Source of the DNA: Musa acuminata AAA Group
Taxonomy: Eukaryota > Streptophyta > Magnoliopsida > Zingiberales > Musaceae
Reading direction: 5' to 3'
Length of the DNA stretch: 64,000 nucleotides
Assembly: GCF_036884655.1 (NCBI RefSeq)
Contig: NC_088342.1
Location: forward strand, 14,599,501-14,663,500
The notes under the pieces were generated by a model. It worked only from the letters and a program-made list of their open reading frames with translations, did not search any database and was not told the DNA's origin. A program made the translations under genes and the position numbers. Shown here piece after piece: positions 35,400 to 46,980 of this stretch. Within the stretch, counting starts at the first letter, position 1, and every line of letters begins with the position of its first letter.

Positions 35400-36404
35400 C
35401 ATGTGATTTATTTGAGGCTCCTCCTCCATTTCCCCTTCAGTTCCTCTCGCCTGTAAGGCTATTCCCCCTAAACCCTTGGACCCTAGCAAGGTTTCCTCCG
35501 CTAACCCTCATCTCACTTCCTGGCTTGTGTCCTCACTATCTCTACTGCTTTCTCCATTGCTAATATTGGTAATCTTCTTCACAAATCCCCATGAATGGAT
35601 AGGATCAAATCGTCATCTTCCACTTTTGTCAAGTTTAATTAGGAACAATTGCAGATCCAGCATCAGCCCTGATCTTCTTGCTTGATTAATAAGTTTCTCT
35701 TAGCTTTTCATTCTTAACACTACCATTCACAAACTATGGTCCAAGTATCTCTCTTATTGTTATAGATTTTAAATATATTTTTTCTCTCTTCCGATAAAGT
35801 TTTGAGACGGATTCTATTCCAAGTCCTCATCGAAGGATCTTGGCATTTTCATGGTGACATTTTACAACTCATTCCATAGCATCCTAATTTTAAACCCATG
35901 ACTATCAAAATCAATATTACCCTAATCTGAATTTATTTATTAGATCTTTTGACTAAGTATTGGAACGAGGAATCTCTCTTCCATATTACTTTTCCGTTTG
36001 ATTATCCTATTAAAATCGGCTCAAGATCTATTCATTTTAAATATAGTCGATTTACATGTATCTATGTCGAAATTAATCTCACTAAAACTCTAATATAAGG
36101 TTTTTGGTTTGGTGAACTTAATGAAGTTTTTTTTCCATGTTATTTCATTAAAAAAATCTTTCTTCTTTATGTTATCATTATGGTTGATTAGCACTAATGC
36201 TTGCATCAACCCTCGTAACTCTTCTACTTCTTTCGTCAGTCTCTCTAATCCTCCGGATCAGACTGTCTCAATCAAACTTTGACTGATATACAAGAGAGTA
36301 ATAAAAATCCTATGTGGTCCTTGGATCCGAGTACAACGTCACTCTTTTTGAAAGAAGGCTCCGGTGAAAGGTGTGGTGCTCTCGCTAGTGGTAGAATCAT
36401 GGAA
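35400..36404 (+). pseudogene. LINE-2 ORF1, left part
   Basis: Degenerate ORF1 of a plant LINE. The segment around 35830-36130 matches the DUF4283-type domain by eye: IFMVTFYNSFHSI, ITFPFDYPIKIGSRSIHF, then CIYVEINLTKTLI and FWFGELNEVFFPCYF, where Gag-like ORF1 proteins usually end in a zinc knuckle. Several stops. It ends at the GCAAC duplication of gypsy-E and continues at 42202. Confidence 0.65.
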
Positions 36405-36409
36405 GCAAC

Positions 36410-36838
36410 TGTTAGAACCTTTGCAGATTCTAAACTTGGGGTTGATCTCTTTAGGGGATCGGCCTCCTTAGAACTCTATAGGGGTTCCTCCCTCCAAGTT
36501 GCTGCTCAAAGGCTACAGAAAAGATTCATCTATTGCTTGAGAAAAGAGAAGGAATATATGGCTATTTATAGGGCTTCTAAACCCTAACTCCTAATAAGAC
36601 TCCTACTTAAGACTCTTACTTCTAACCAACTCCTAATATGACTCATACTCAAGACTCTTATTCCCTTACAACTCCTAATTCTTCTCCAAGAAAAAACCTC
36701 CTAACAGAATATCCCTTTCAATTAGGACTCTCATAGTTAGAGTCCTAACAGAGTGTCCCTCTCAATTAGGACTCTCCTAGCTAGAGTCCTAACAGAATGT
36801 CCCTCTCAATTAGGACTCTCCTAGCTAGAGTCCTAACA
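36410..36838 (-). repeat. Gypsy-E 3' LTR
   Basis: Reversed LTR. TATA box is the reverse of about 36564-36571. Three units of about 41-44 bp (ending CTAACA) make up the U3 end next to the purine tract. Confidence 0.92.
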
Positions 36839-36884
36839 GACCCGCCCTCTTCAAATCAGCCTTGTCCTCAAGGCTGAGAACTCA

Positions 36885-38230
36885 GGGAACCGGGTCTTCA
36901 GCTCCTCATATGGTTCCCATGTGGCGTCTTCAAGTGGTAGATTATTCCAATGCACTAGTACTTCAGTAGAGGGATGTCGGCGACGCATCACGATCCTGCG
37001 ATCGAGGATGGCCTGTGGTTGGGCTTGAATAACTCCATCCTCAGTTGTGTTGGGCAGTTGGATCTAGGGTGACTCGTGTTCTCCCAACTTGGGCTTTAGG
37101 CATGATACGTGGAAGACAGGGTGAATTTTGGCATCTTCAGGTAATTTAAGTCTGTATGCCACGGCTCCAATACGCTCTGTGATCTGATAGGGCCCATAAA
37201 AACGTGGGGATAGCTTCATGGAGGCTCGAGTGTTGATAGAGAGTTGCTTGTATGGTTGTAGGCGAAGATAAACCCAATCTCCCACTGAAAATTCTCTTTC
37301 ACTTCGTCGTGTGTCGGCTTGCTGCTTCATTCTAGCTTGAGCAGTAGAGAGATTATCTTTTAACAGTTGTAAGAGTTTGTCCCTATCAATCAATTCTTGG
37401 TCAACCTGATCTACCTTGGCCGAGCCAATTACATACTTTGGAATCACAGGTGCTGGTCGACCATACAATGCTTCATAAGGGGCACATTTTGTAGATGAAT
37501 GATATGTAGTATTATACCACCATTCGGCCCAAGGAAGCCATTTTGCCCACTCTTTTGGTCGGTCGCTAGCGAAACACCGGAGGTACGTCTCTAAGCACCT
37601 ATTTACCACCTTTGTTTGGCCATCAGTTTGTGGATGATATGCTGTGCTCATCTTGAGTTTGGTGCCTTGTAACTGAAATAACTCGGTCCAAAATTTACTA
37701 GTGAAGATCCTGTCATGATCACTTACGATGGACCTTGGCATCCCATGCAGTTTAACAATATTTTCTATGAAAATCTGAGCAATACTAGCAGCAGTGTAGG
37801 GATTTCTCACAGCACAAAAATGAGCATATTTCGTAAGTCGATCAACCACCACGAGAATCGTGCTTTTACCTTTGGAAGATGACAGCCCTTCAATGAAGTC
37901 CATGGAGATGTCAGTCCATACTGAGTCTGGTAAGGGTAGTGGTTGTAGCTTCCCTGGATTTGCCACAGTTTCACCCTTGTGCTGTTGACATACATCACAT
38001 TGTGCCACATATTTAGCAATAATTTTTTTCATCCCTCTCCAATAAAAATTTTGCTTCACTCTTTTGTAGGTTCTTAGGAATCCAGAGTGCCCTGCTGAAG
38101 GTATAGAGTGCATTTCATGCAAGATGATTGCGATGCAAGGGGAGTCAGGTATAAGCACAATGTGACCTTTGTAGCGTAAATCCCTCAAATCCCAGGTGTA
38201 GTGGGCTATTGCACTTGGATCCTCCTCCAA
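36885..38230 (-). pseudogene. Gypsy-E integrase and chromodomain
   Basis: Minus strand. Zinc finger (HSGFLRTYKRVKQNFYWRGM, CDVCQQHKGE), catalytic core (SMDFIEGLSSSKGKSTILVV, IVSDHDRIFTSKFW, AYHPQTDGQTKVVNRCLETY), then the C-terminal GPY-type region (SPRFYGPYQITERIGAVAYR). A stop at about 37062 precedes a chromodomain-like tail (EVLVHWNNLPLEDATWEPYE, about 36980-36920). Chromodomain integrases direct insertion towards particular chromatin. The D-D-E residues in the core appear present. The N-terminal frame begins after a stop at 38264. Confidence 0.92.
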
Positions 38231-38266
38231 TTTTTTTATGATCTTGCTGATCTCTGGATCCTTCTT

Positions 38267-39955
38267 TCATTCTTCCCTAATGTCCTTGAGGAGACCGGTG
38301 GTAGAAAGGGAGATGGCTGAAACCTTAGCTTGTTCAGGTAGCCGTGAGAGTGCATCTGCAACAACGTTTTCTTTCCCCTTTTTGTAAATAATTTCATAAT
38401 CAAATCCAAGAAGTTTGGTTACCCATTTTTGCTGCTCAGGGGATGATATCTTTTGCTCCAAAAAGTACTTGAGGCTTTTATGGTTAGTTTTAATTTGAAA
38501 TCGCCGGCCGATCAGGTAGGGTCTCCACCTCGTTACTGCGTGTACAATGGCAAGCATCTCCTTATCATATACTGACATATTTTGATGGGAGGGAGATAAT
38601 GCCTTGCTAGTGTATGCGAGTGGTCGACCATTTTGCATGAGAACGACTCCAATTCCGACTCCAGATGCGTCGGCCTCAATGATGAAGGGTCTATTGAAAT
38701 CTGGTAGCGCAAGCACCAGCGTCGTTGTCATGGCTGCTTTAAGTTTGTCGAAGGTAGCAGAGGCTTTGTCCAACCATTGGAAAGCATCTTTTTTCAGTAA
38801 AGAAGTGAGTGGTGCACTGATCTTCCCATAGTCCTTAACAAATTTTCGGTAGTAGCCCGTTAGTCCAAGGAACCCCCGCAGTAATTTCACGTTTGTAGGT
38901 TTCGGCCAGCCTTGCATTGCCTCAATTTTTGTTGGGTCTACCGCCACTCCTTCTGATATTATATGCCCAAGGTACTCTACTTTTTGCTGGAGAAAGCTGC
39001 ACTTTGGTTGCTTAACAAAAAGAGTATTCTCCCGAAGGATCGTCAAAACAATCCGTAAATGCTGAAAGTGAGTCTCAAGAGAAGGGCTGTAAATGAGAAT
39101 ATCATCAAAAAATACCAGCACAAATTTACGAAGAAAGCTCCGAAATATATCATTCATGAGACTTTGAAAGGTTGAAGGAGCATTAGTGAGTCCAAAAGGC
39201 ATTACCAAGAATTCATAATGGCCATCATGTGTGCGAAATGCAGTTTTTGGAATGTCATCGTTACATACCCGAATTTGGTGGTAACCGGATCGGAGGTCCA
39301 ACTTCGTGAAGACTCGAGCTCCTTTCAATTCATCAAGAAGTTCATCCACCACTGGTATTGGGTATTTGTCCTTGACAGTGATGCCATTTAAAGCTCGGTA
39401 GTCGATGCATATCCGCCAAGTTCCGTCCTTCTTGCGTACAAGTAGCACCGGTGAGGAATAGGGGCTGCAACTTGGTCGAATCACCCCTGTTTCAAGCATC
39501 TCCTTTACGATCTTTTCAATTTCATCTTTCTGGAGGTGAGGATATCGGTATGGTCGAGTGTTCGCTGGTGGCTTGCCCGGAAGGATTGAAATTCGATGGT
39601 CATGTTGCCGAGAAGGAGGAAGACCGCGCGGTTCAGCAAATATGTCGGCAAATTCAGTAAGCAATTGGGCAAGATTTTGATCTTCAAATTCTATTTTCTT
39701 CCCCTCTGGTTGCTGCTGGAGGTGCATCAAAAAGGCACCATTTACCTTGTGTAAAACTTTTTCCATTCGTTGGGTCGAAATAGTGGTAACGTTGCTTCCG
39801 CGCTTCCCGCGTAGGATGATCTGTTTGCCCTTATAGTAGAATTTCATAATTAATTTAGGAAAGTTCCAAGAGACATCACCTAGTGTAGTCAGCCATTCTA
39901 TACCAAGCACTGCCTTATAGTCATCGATTGGTAGGAGGAAGAAATCGGTGATAAT
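38267..39955 (-). pseudogene. Gypsy-E reverse transcriptase and RNase H
   Basis: Minus strand, 547 codons open. [72 protein letters not shown] and the catalytic FFDDILIYS. RNase [41 protein letters not shown], then [14 protein letters not shown]. It stops at TGA (38264-38266) where gypsy-A has TGG, an obvious nonsense mutation. The catalytic residues are intact, so this domain could be among the last to decay. Confidence 0.93.
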
Positions 39956-41236
39956 TTCTTTGTCTTACAGTAATAGTTTCACCTGCGGGCATCTTTGGTC
40001 GCACTTTAGGATTCTACCGTCAGCAACCTTTACATCGAACTTGCTGCAACCTTCAATATGCAGTGCCATCCGAGCAGCAACCTTACTATTCAGGAAGTTA
40101 TTAGTGCTACCCGTGTCGATGAGAACAGTGATCGGCTGTTGTTTGAGAAGGCCTCCAACTTTCATCGTTTGCGGATTTGAATAGCCGGCTAGTACGTGTA
40201 CCATAATGTCGGTCGGCAGTGGCTCTTCTTCCATATCTTCTTCTTCATGTTCAAGGCTCTCTTCTAGATGTTCAATGACCTCTTCTTCTACTGGTTCAAT
40301 CATAAGAAGTCTACCTTTTTTACAGCGATGCTCGCGGCTCCACGACTCGTCGCAATGCCAACATAACCCCTTCGCAGATCGCTCCCGAAGTTCTTCTCTT
40401 GTTAACCTTTTCGGTGCAGGGACTCAGTTGATAGTAGGGGGGGCTGAGGGCTTTAGTATTGTAGGTCGTGGAGTGATCCTTGTCCTCCGGGCTTCATGGT
40501 TTAATCGCTCCTCTTGAAGTCGTGCGAAAGAGATGGCTGCCATAAGTGTGTATGGTTGTCGCGCCTTAACTTCTCCCCGGATCTCCGGCTTTAAGCCCTC
40601 AATAAAAGTCCCCAATAACTGTTTTTCAAACCAATCACGAGTTTGATTAGATAACCTTTCAAACCTGGTTTGGTACTCCTGAATGGTGGAGGTTTGTCGG
40701 ATCTTTGCTAGTTGTCCGTCAATGTTCTCGTAATAAGTTGGTCCGAAGCGGATCAGGAGTCCTTCTTTGAATTGTCGCCATGAAAGGGCTCCATAAGTGT
40801 GTTCAAACTAGTCAAACCATTGTATGGCATCCCCTTCAAGATGTATAGCTGCAATTTCCACCATGGATGCATCCGCAGTTTTATGGTACTGAAAATATCG
40901 CTCAGCGTGCGAGATCCAACCAATTGGGTCTCCTTCTTCCCATCTAGGGAAGTCCACTCTCATGCGCGAATAGTTGGGGTCGGTCATAGAGCCTCCCCTC
41001 TCTTGGAAGTCATCTCTTTGGGTATGATGTGATTGGTTAGAGCTCTCTCCTTGATGTGATTTCTTCGGGCTTGGTGGTCGGCCCAAACTGAATTCGGTAA
41101 GGAGAGTCCGAATCTTATCCTCCATTCGTGCCTCAAAGGCTTCAAATTTAGCATTGATTGCCTCCTCAGATGCCATAGTATATGACTCCAAATCTGTGAT
41201 GTTAAGATCTCTCTTTTGTTGACGAGTTAAAGGCAT
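39956..41236 (-). pseudogene. Gypsy-E gag and protease
   Basis: Minus strand, start MPLTRQQKRDLNITDLESYT at 41236. Gag core MRVDFPRWEEGDPIGWISHA; a TAG at about 40807 replaces Trp of the QWFDWFE motif. Zinc-binding motif CWHCDESWSREHRC near 40350. A TGA interrupts the linker near 40420. Protease VLIDTGSTNNFLNSKVAAR is at about 40130. The frame ends at TAA (about 39965), the same codon that is TAG in gypsy-A; homology continues in frame beyond it. Confidence 0.9.
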
Positions 41237-41767
41237 GTATAGGTTTGATAGAAATCAGTGAAAGTTTGCTGCAGAATTGTGTTGTCTTGTAAGAGCATAA
41301 TTATTGTCGAAGAAACAGCGGTTTCTCGACGAAATCTCCACAAAAAATTTGAGAGATTTGAGGAGAGAGTTGACAGCAATATCTCAGTTTATATGATAGC
41401 AAGGATGTCCATCAAAAAAAATTTCGACAGTAACAGCAAGAAAATTGGTGTAAGTTGCGATAGCAGAATTCTCGTCGAAAAAATTCAGCAACTTACGATG
41501 AAAATTTGCAGCAATATAGGAACGATTTTTTTTTTTTTTTGGATTTTCGGATAGGGATAAATAAATTCCAGCAGCAGTAAGGTAGGAAACCAGAACCTGT
41601 TGCAATTCACGGGGAGATCAAAGGTTGATCTGCGGTGGTGGAGATGATGGTGGAATTCGACGACAATCTTTTAAGCAATTGTGGGAATTGCTTTGGATGG
41701 TTGTGGAGGGTTGATGGATGGCTGTGGAAGGGCAGCGAGACGCCAAGAATGCTGCTCTGATACCAGG
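41237..41767 (-). other. Gypsy-E leader and primer site
   Basis: Non-coding, including an A run near 41527-41540 (reversed) and the tRNA-Met primer site (reverse of about 41754-41765). Confidence 0.85.
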
Positions 41768-42196
41768 TGTTAGAACCCTTGTAGATTCTAAACTTGGGGT
41801 TAATCTCTTTAGGGGATCGGCCTCCTTGGAACTCTATAGGGGTTCCTCCCTCCAAGTTGCTGCTCAAAGGTTGCAGAAAAGATTCATCTATTGCTTTAGA
41901 AAAGAGAAGGAATACATAGCTATTTATAGGACTTCTAAACCCTAACTCCTAATAGGACTCCTACTTAAGACTCTTACTTCTAACCAACTCCTAATATGAC
42001 TCATACTCAAGACTCCTATTCCCTTACAACTCCTAATTCTTCTCCAAGAAAAAACCTCCTAACAGAATGTCCCTTTCAATTAGGACTCTCCTAGTTAGAG
42101 TCCTAACAGAGTGTCCCTCTCAATTAGGACTCTCCTAGCTAAAGTCCTAACAGAATGTCCCTCTCAATTAGGACTCTCCTAGCTAGAGTCCTAACA
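41768..42196 (-). repeat. Gypsy-E 5' LTR
   Basis: The partner of 36410-36838, same length. Most differences are transitions. The TATA box is the reverse of about 41922-41929. Confidence 0.92.
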
Positions 42197-42201
42197 GCAA
42201 C

Positions 42202-42498
42202 CACATGAAGAAAAGAAGGTTCTTATGGTACCCTAACACCGTTGACCATGCCAAACATCAATCGGATGTTTCACGTTAGTGGTAACATGTGTTTTCGGCA
42301 GACAACTATCTATTCTTGTCTTTTCGCTTGTCACATCCCTTGGGACTGAAACGATGCCTAAAACACTGCTTTTAACACCTCTTCTTTAAATGTGGTGGAT
42401 CTACTACCACCATGAATCTAACCCATAATACCTCTTATGAGATTATGTTAGCTTTAACACCTTCAACGATGAATGATTCTTTTACACTTATGGATCGA
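42202..42498 (+). pseudogene. LINE-2 ORF1, middle part
   Basis: Continues the LINE after gypsy-E; low-complexity Thr/Pro-rich residues of an ORF1 linker are suggested (for example AL-TPSTMNDSFTLMDRR). It is weak on its own. Support comes from position between clear ORF1 at 35830-36130 and the ORF1 end/ORF2 start at 51795-52300. Confidence 0.45.
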
Positions 42499-42505
42499 AG
42501 ATAAT

Positions 42506-42700
42506 TATATATTATTTTTTTATTTCGATTTTTATATCTTAAAAAATAATATTGAGATCTCTAAAAGATAAAATATTTAATACTAATTTTTCTTACATAT
42601 TTAATTTCGTTAACGAAAAAATCATACGTTATTATGTATATAAAAAAATGAATGAAAAAAATAAAAATATAATTTTATTATTTTTTAAATTATTAAATTT
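42506..42700 (+). repeat. Left inverted repeat of the gene-carrying block
   Basis: AT-rich; pairs in inverse orientation with 51613-51779. Shared words include ATTTTTATATCTTAAAAAAT and AATATAATTTTATTA. Confidence 0.6.
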
Positions 42701-42924
42701 ATATCTACTTCTCGTATATATTTTTTTTCTATTTTCTCTTTCCGATTTACTACTCCGTCGCTCGCCCACCGCACCCACTCGACATGTATTGTTTGACCAT
42801 CATTGCATTTGTACCGCTCTTATATCGCTTCTACACCGTTCGTCGTTGCCTCTTCTGCACCGTCCACCGCCTGCCTCTTTTGCACTAGACCCAGCTCGCC
42901 CTAATTAGTATTATTGGAATTGCA
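42701..42924 (+). other. Stretch before the ankyrin/PGG pseudogene
   Basis: A pyrimidine-rich run followed by a frame rich in Leu, Pro and His with no recognised homology. It could be a 5' UTR or promoter piece of the captured gene. Confidence 0.35.
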
Positions 42925-43511
42925 ATGCGTCATGTAGTATTCCCTTTGATCGAACGTCTGGAGAGGCAAAAGAAAACCCACAAGGAAACCTGGGAACTGA
43001 TCGAGTTCTTAGCCTATGATCCAAAGCACTTGGAGTTCTTTTTCATGGGAAGACGGAAAGGCGTCGAGAAAAGTTCTCTTGGACGTGACATCAGCAGTTC
43101 TCGACCAGGACACCCTCCTCCGTCCACAGACACTGGTGAAGGCCAATAAGTAAATGGAGGGAACCGAGATAAAGCCTTTGATAGGTTTGCGGAAAAGTTA
43201 TTTATGTTTGTGTGGCACAAGGATGCCAATCACGAAGCAGCAGCAGCAAAAGAGCTCCAGAAGAGCATGAAGGAGGCGATGGAGGAACTGTCCGGTGAAT
43301 CCACAACTAGAAGATGGGACGAGCTCCCCCGATCTTCGGTGCACAAATGTGTCTTCCTGAGTTCGTCAGGACGATCTTGCTAGTATGTCCGCAGGCAGCA
43401 GCATACCTGGACACCAAGGGGAGAACGGTTCTCCAAGTGGCAGTAGAGAACTGAAACTTGAGATCGTGGAAATTTTACGTGTGATAACGCAAGGGACTGT
43501 CCCATCCTATC
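42925..43511 (+). pseudogene. Ankyrin-repeat/PGG gene (ITN1/ACD6-like), piece 1
   Basis: Starts MRHVVFPLIERLERQKKTHK. Three frames are needed to follow it: HLEFFFMGRRKGVEKSSLGR, then AFDRFAEKLFMFVWHKDANH and KSMKEAMEELSGESTTRRWD, then EFVRTILLVCPQAAAYLDTK with GRTVLQVAVEN, an ankyrin-type unit. Stops at 43147, 43381 and 43453 show it is dead. Intact relatives are plasma-membrane ankyrin proteins with a C-terminal PGG membrane domain, involved in stress and defence signalling. Interrupted by copia-G at 43512. Confidence 0.72.
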
Positions 43512-43689
43512 TGATAAAAATTAAACGAAGAATATAGAAAAATAGAAATTATAGAAGAAATTATGAAATATATAAGATGTAATTGTCTAGTTCATTTTGA
43601 TAGTGAGCTCTTGATAGCTATTTATACATACTCATCAGGGAGGTTATACATATTCAGTATAGAGGATTTTTCTCAACTGATTTGAGTGA

Positions 43690-44537
43690 GTCTGCTAGTT
43701 GATTAGCTGTATGAGAAACACAGAGTTATGTCTGATAACTTGATCTCGTTTCATGTGGGAATGGAACACTGGATTAATAGAAGATTGAAAAAAATTCTCG
43801 ACCAACTTTCGAAAGTTGGCAAATACTGTGGAAACATCAGACTTATGGTGGAGAGGATATAACCATGTGTACTTAGTAAAATAGTCTACAAAAATGACAT
43901 AAAAGCGAAACTTGTCAAGAGAAGGAATTGGAGCAGGGCCCCACACGTCGGTATAAATGATTTCAAATAGTTTAGAGCAAGAAATGAAGGTTGTCCCAAA
44001 AGGCAGTTTATGACTTTTATTGCAAAGACAAGCATCGCAATGATTGATAGTGCTATTGATTTTCAAGGTAGGAAGAGAATAACGAGAAAGTAATTTTTGC
44101 TGGATAAAAGGGGAGGGATGACCAAGACGACGATGCCATATATCAACCGAAGCTGCGACTGAAGAGTGAGCAATAGGAAGGGTAATTTGCGAAGCGGATG
44201 GCCACTCATAAATGTTGTCTTTATTCTGACCCTGGACCAAGGATGCCCCCGTGCTCAAATCCTTGACAAGAAAAAAGTTAGGAAAGAATTCAATTGAGTT
44301 ATTATTTTGTTTACAGAATTGAGAAATGGAAATGAGGTTTCTTTTAATGTTAGGTGCACATAGAACATCATCAAGTGTAAAAGTTATGGTAAGTAAACTA
44401 AGCGTTGAGGAACCAGAATGAGTAATAGGAATTCTTTTACCATCACCGATGATGATATCTTCATTTCCGTCATAGTTGTTGTGGATGAATAAGTTTTGAA
44501 GATCAGATGTGATATGATGAGAGGCGCCCAAGTCCAC
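43690..44537 (-). pseudogene. Copia-G protease and integrase N-terminal part
   Basis: Minus strand. The protease box reads VDLGASHHIT (usually D-S/T-G), so the active site is altered. Then LISISQFCKQNNNSIEFFPN, the zinc finger (IWHRRLGHPS, CDACLCNKSHKLPFG) and the start of the core (IYTDVWGPAPIPSLDKFRFY, VDYFTKYTWLYPLHHKSDV). It is cut off after FFQSSINPVFHS and runs into the LTR. Confidence 0.88.
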
Positions 44538-44544
44538 AATCTAA

Positions 44545-45477
44545 TTAGGTTGGGTAGGAGTTGGAGGAGCCATGAAATTCGCCTAAGGCCACTATGATGG
44601 AGCAGGGAGTCGGGCGAGACTGACAGACTTTCACGGAGTGTCCGACTTTATCACATAGTTGGCAAATGACTCGTTGGTGACTTGTGAAGTCAGGACGCGA
44701 CGGTTGAGGATTATGAAAGTTACCACCTTGATATGGATAAGGGGGGTTTGGTCTGGGCCCCATAGGGCTAGGAGGTAACTTAGCCAAATCGTTGTTGATG
44801 TGCTTATTGTACTGGTTGCTCTTCCTCTTGGATTTTTGATTGACCTGAGCTGTAATAGGTGGTCCGGGCAACCTATCATCACGCTTCAAGTATGTCTCAT
44901 AGTTGATCAACTTATCATAAAGTTCTTCGAATGATATTGGTGAGTCGCATGCCCGAAGTGCTGCTGTCAGTTCTTTGTACTCACCTCCTAGGCCATTGAG
45001 GGTATAGATTAGGACTTCTTCATCACTGAGAGAATGACCTATCAAAGCTAAATCATCGATGATAACTTTGATATATTGTAGATAATCAGCAATAGTACTT
45101 CCCTCTTATTTCGTTTTCATCAGATTGGAGAGAAGTCTGAGCATGCGAGTACCCGAGCGATTTGCCAAAGTTGTTTGTAACTTGCACCATGCTTCTGCAG
45201 CAGTTGTACATGAGGATATCAGCGGGGCAATGGATCCAGCAATGAAAGCTTGAATAGCTTGGAGGATGAGGCGATCTTGACGTAACCATAGTTTGTGGGC
45301 TGGATTTGGCACTGGACTGGGTTCACTTGGGATGTTGATCATTTCAGGTAGACACTGGAGAGAGCCATCAATGTAACATAGGAGATCATAGCCAAATAGA
45401 AGATTAGAAAGTCGTGCTCGCCAAGATGCGTAGTTGCCGCCTTTGGATAATTTGAAGGGAATTAAGTGCTGCAGCAT
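44545..45477 (-). pseudogene. Copia-G gag
   Basis: Minus strand, MLQHLIPFKLSKGGNYASWR. Gag domain WRARLSNLLFGYDLLCYIDG, LILQAIQAFIAGSIAPLI and LANRSGTRMLRLLSNLMKTK. One TAA (about 45107) splits the frame, which continues EGSTIADYLQYIKVIIDDLA and YTLNGLGGEYKELTAALRA. CCHC knuckle CQLCDKVGHSVKVC is at about 44668. It resembles Ale/Retrofit-type Gag; lineage judged by eye. Confidence 0.88.
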
Positions 45478-46140
45478 TGATGGTGATAAGACTTTGAAAA
45501 GTGAGTCCCTGCAAAAACAGGGATAGGAATATCGAAAGAGGAAAATAAAGACATCCCAGATATTTTATGGCGGTTTAAGTGATCTTTACAAAAGATATAA
45601 AGATATAGGAGGGAGGGAGAAGGAGAAAAGCAGATTGATGCACTACAAAGGAGGCTGCAGCGATGCACTGCAGAGGAGGCTACAGCGATGCACTGCATAG
45701 GAGGCTACAGCGATGGGCAAGGAAGCTACAGCGGTGAGCAAGAAATCTGCAGCGATTAGGTGAAAAGAAAAGAAAAAAAAAATCTGGAGCAGTTACAATT
45801 GTAGAGAAATTGCTGCAGCAGAGGGAAGCGACTGTAGATGGAAGTTGTAAAAACTGCAATCGTTCCTATTGCCGCAGGAAGGCATGATGGCTGTGGCAGT
45901 AAGGATGGCGGCAGTAGCACTTCTTGCACGAGTGAGATGTGGGAACGAGGAGGAGAGGTCGCTGGCTGAGGAGCAGTTGCAAGGACAGTGGCCACCACGA
46001 TAGTGTAGGCGAGGTTCTTGTGAGGGTAGGAGGTGGTCGAGCAGTCTTCGACTCTAGAACAGGAAGCAGCAACATCGGAGGAGTAGTAGAAGGCTTCGGC
46101 AGAGCTGCCTACATCCACAAGGAAGAAGGCTATGATACCA
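45478..46140 (-). other. Copia-G leader
   Basis: Between the primer site and gag. It contains a roughly 23-bp tandem repeat with CTGCAG(A/G)GGAGGCT(A/G)CAGCGATG words near 45650-45715. No coding evidence. Confidence 0.7.
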
Positions 46141-46307
46141 TGATAAAAATTAAACGAAGAATATAGAAAGATAGAAATTGTAGAAGAAACTATGAAATGT
46201 ATAAGATGTAATTGTCTAGTTCATTTTGATAGTGAGCTCTTGATAGCTATTTATACACACTCAGCAGGGAGGTTATACACATTCAGCATGGAGGATTTTT
46301 CTCAACT

Positions 46308-46648
46308 ACTTAGAGATTTCCTCAACTGTGAATGGTTTCTAGCTACCATTCACAGTCGAGAAGAACACAAGAGTACCATCCTGCATTTTGCTTCCACCAA
46401 AGGCCCTGGTGGTGACCAAGCTGCAGTACAGATGCAAGATGACCTGATATGGTTTGAGGTCGAGTTGATAGCTAATAGCTACATTAATATTCCTTCTTGG
46501 TACAACAAATTAATTAGCACTCGCATGATCTGTATGCTGATGGTGAGAGACATGGCTCCTCGAGAATTAGTGTACTACCGAAATGTATGTAGAGAAGATG
46601 GCACAAGTGATGTTTAGTGAGAGTCACAAAGAGATAAAAGGAACAACT
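46308..46648 (+). pseudogene. Ankyrin-repeat/PGG gene, piece 2
   Basis: Continues after copia-G: EHKSTILHFASTKGPGGDQA, AVQMQDDLIWFEVELIANSY, then MAPRELVYYRNVCREDG and SESHKEIK in a shifted frame. These match the last ankyrin unit and linker before the PGG domain (usually DGNTILHLA, QMQ..L.WFE, ELF.ESHK). Ends at copia-H. Confidence 0.72.
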
Positions 46649-46980
46649 TGTTGAGATTTGATTCATTGATATCTAGGTAGTTATAATGATCTAGTAGTTA
46701 CAGGTGATTTCAATAACTACCTCAATCATGATCTAGTAGTTATAGGGTAGTTTCAGTAACTACCTCAATCATGATCTAGTAGTTATAGGGTGGTTATCAC
46801 TAGGTCTTATAAATATAGAGAGTGTATAAATTTAGAGAGTGTATGTATTTGGGAATATCTTGTAAGTGTTTTTGTCAATTCTCCTATTTTTAATACTACA
46901 ATAGTATTCTGTTTTTTTCTTGCTCCTCCATCCCTAAAATTTGTGGTATCAGAATCTAGTTTCAATCTAAACTGAGCATT

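Larger units (their letters stand above)
36410..42196 (-). mobile_element. Gypsy-E: near full-length Ty3/gypsy chromovirus
   Basis: LTRs 36410-36838 and 41768-42196, both 429 bp, with about 15 differences by eye (about 3.5%). GCAAC is duplicated at 36405-36409 and 42197-42201. The primer site (TGGTATCAGAGC, reversed) abuts 41767, and the purine tract GAAGAGGGCGGGTC is reversed at 36839-36852. The full gag-protease-RT-RNase H-integrase-chromodomain order is present with about five in-frame stops. This is the best-preserved LTR element in the window and the template for reading gypsy-A. Confidence 0.93.
43512..46307 (-). mobile_element. Copia-G: Ty1/copia with pol deleted
   Basis: Minus strand. 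Short LTRs of about 166 bp (43512-43677 and 46141-46307), both starting TGATAAAAATTAAACG. The primer site is reversed just left of 46141 (GATACCA; on the minus strand TGGTATCATAGC). Internal order is leader, gag, zinc knuckle, protease and integrase N-terminus, then directly the 3' LTR: the rest of integrase, RT and RNase H are gone. It splits the ankyrin/PGG gene. No clean target-site duplication was found (CTATC left, CTACT region right). Confidence 0.85.
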
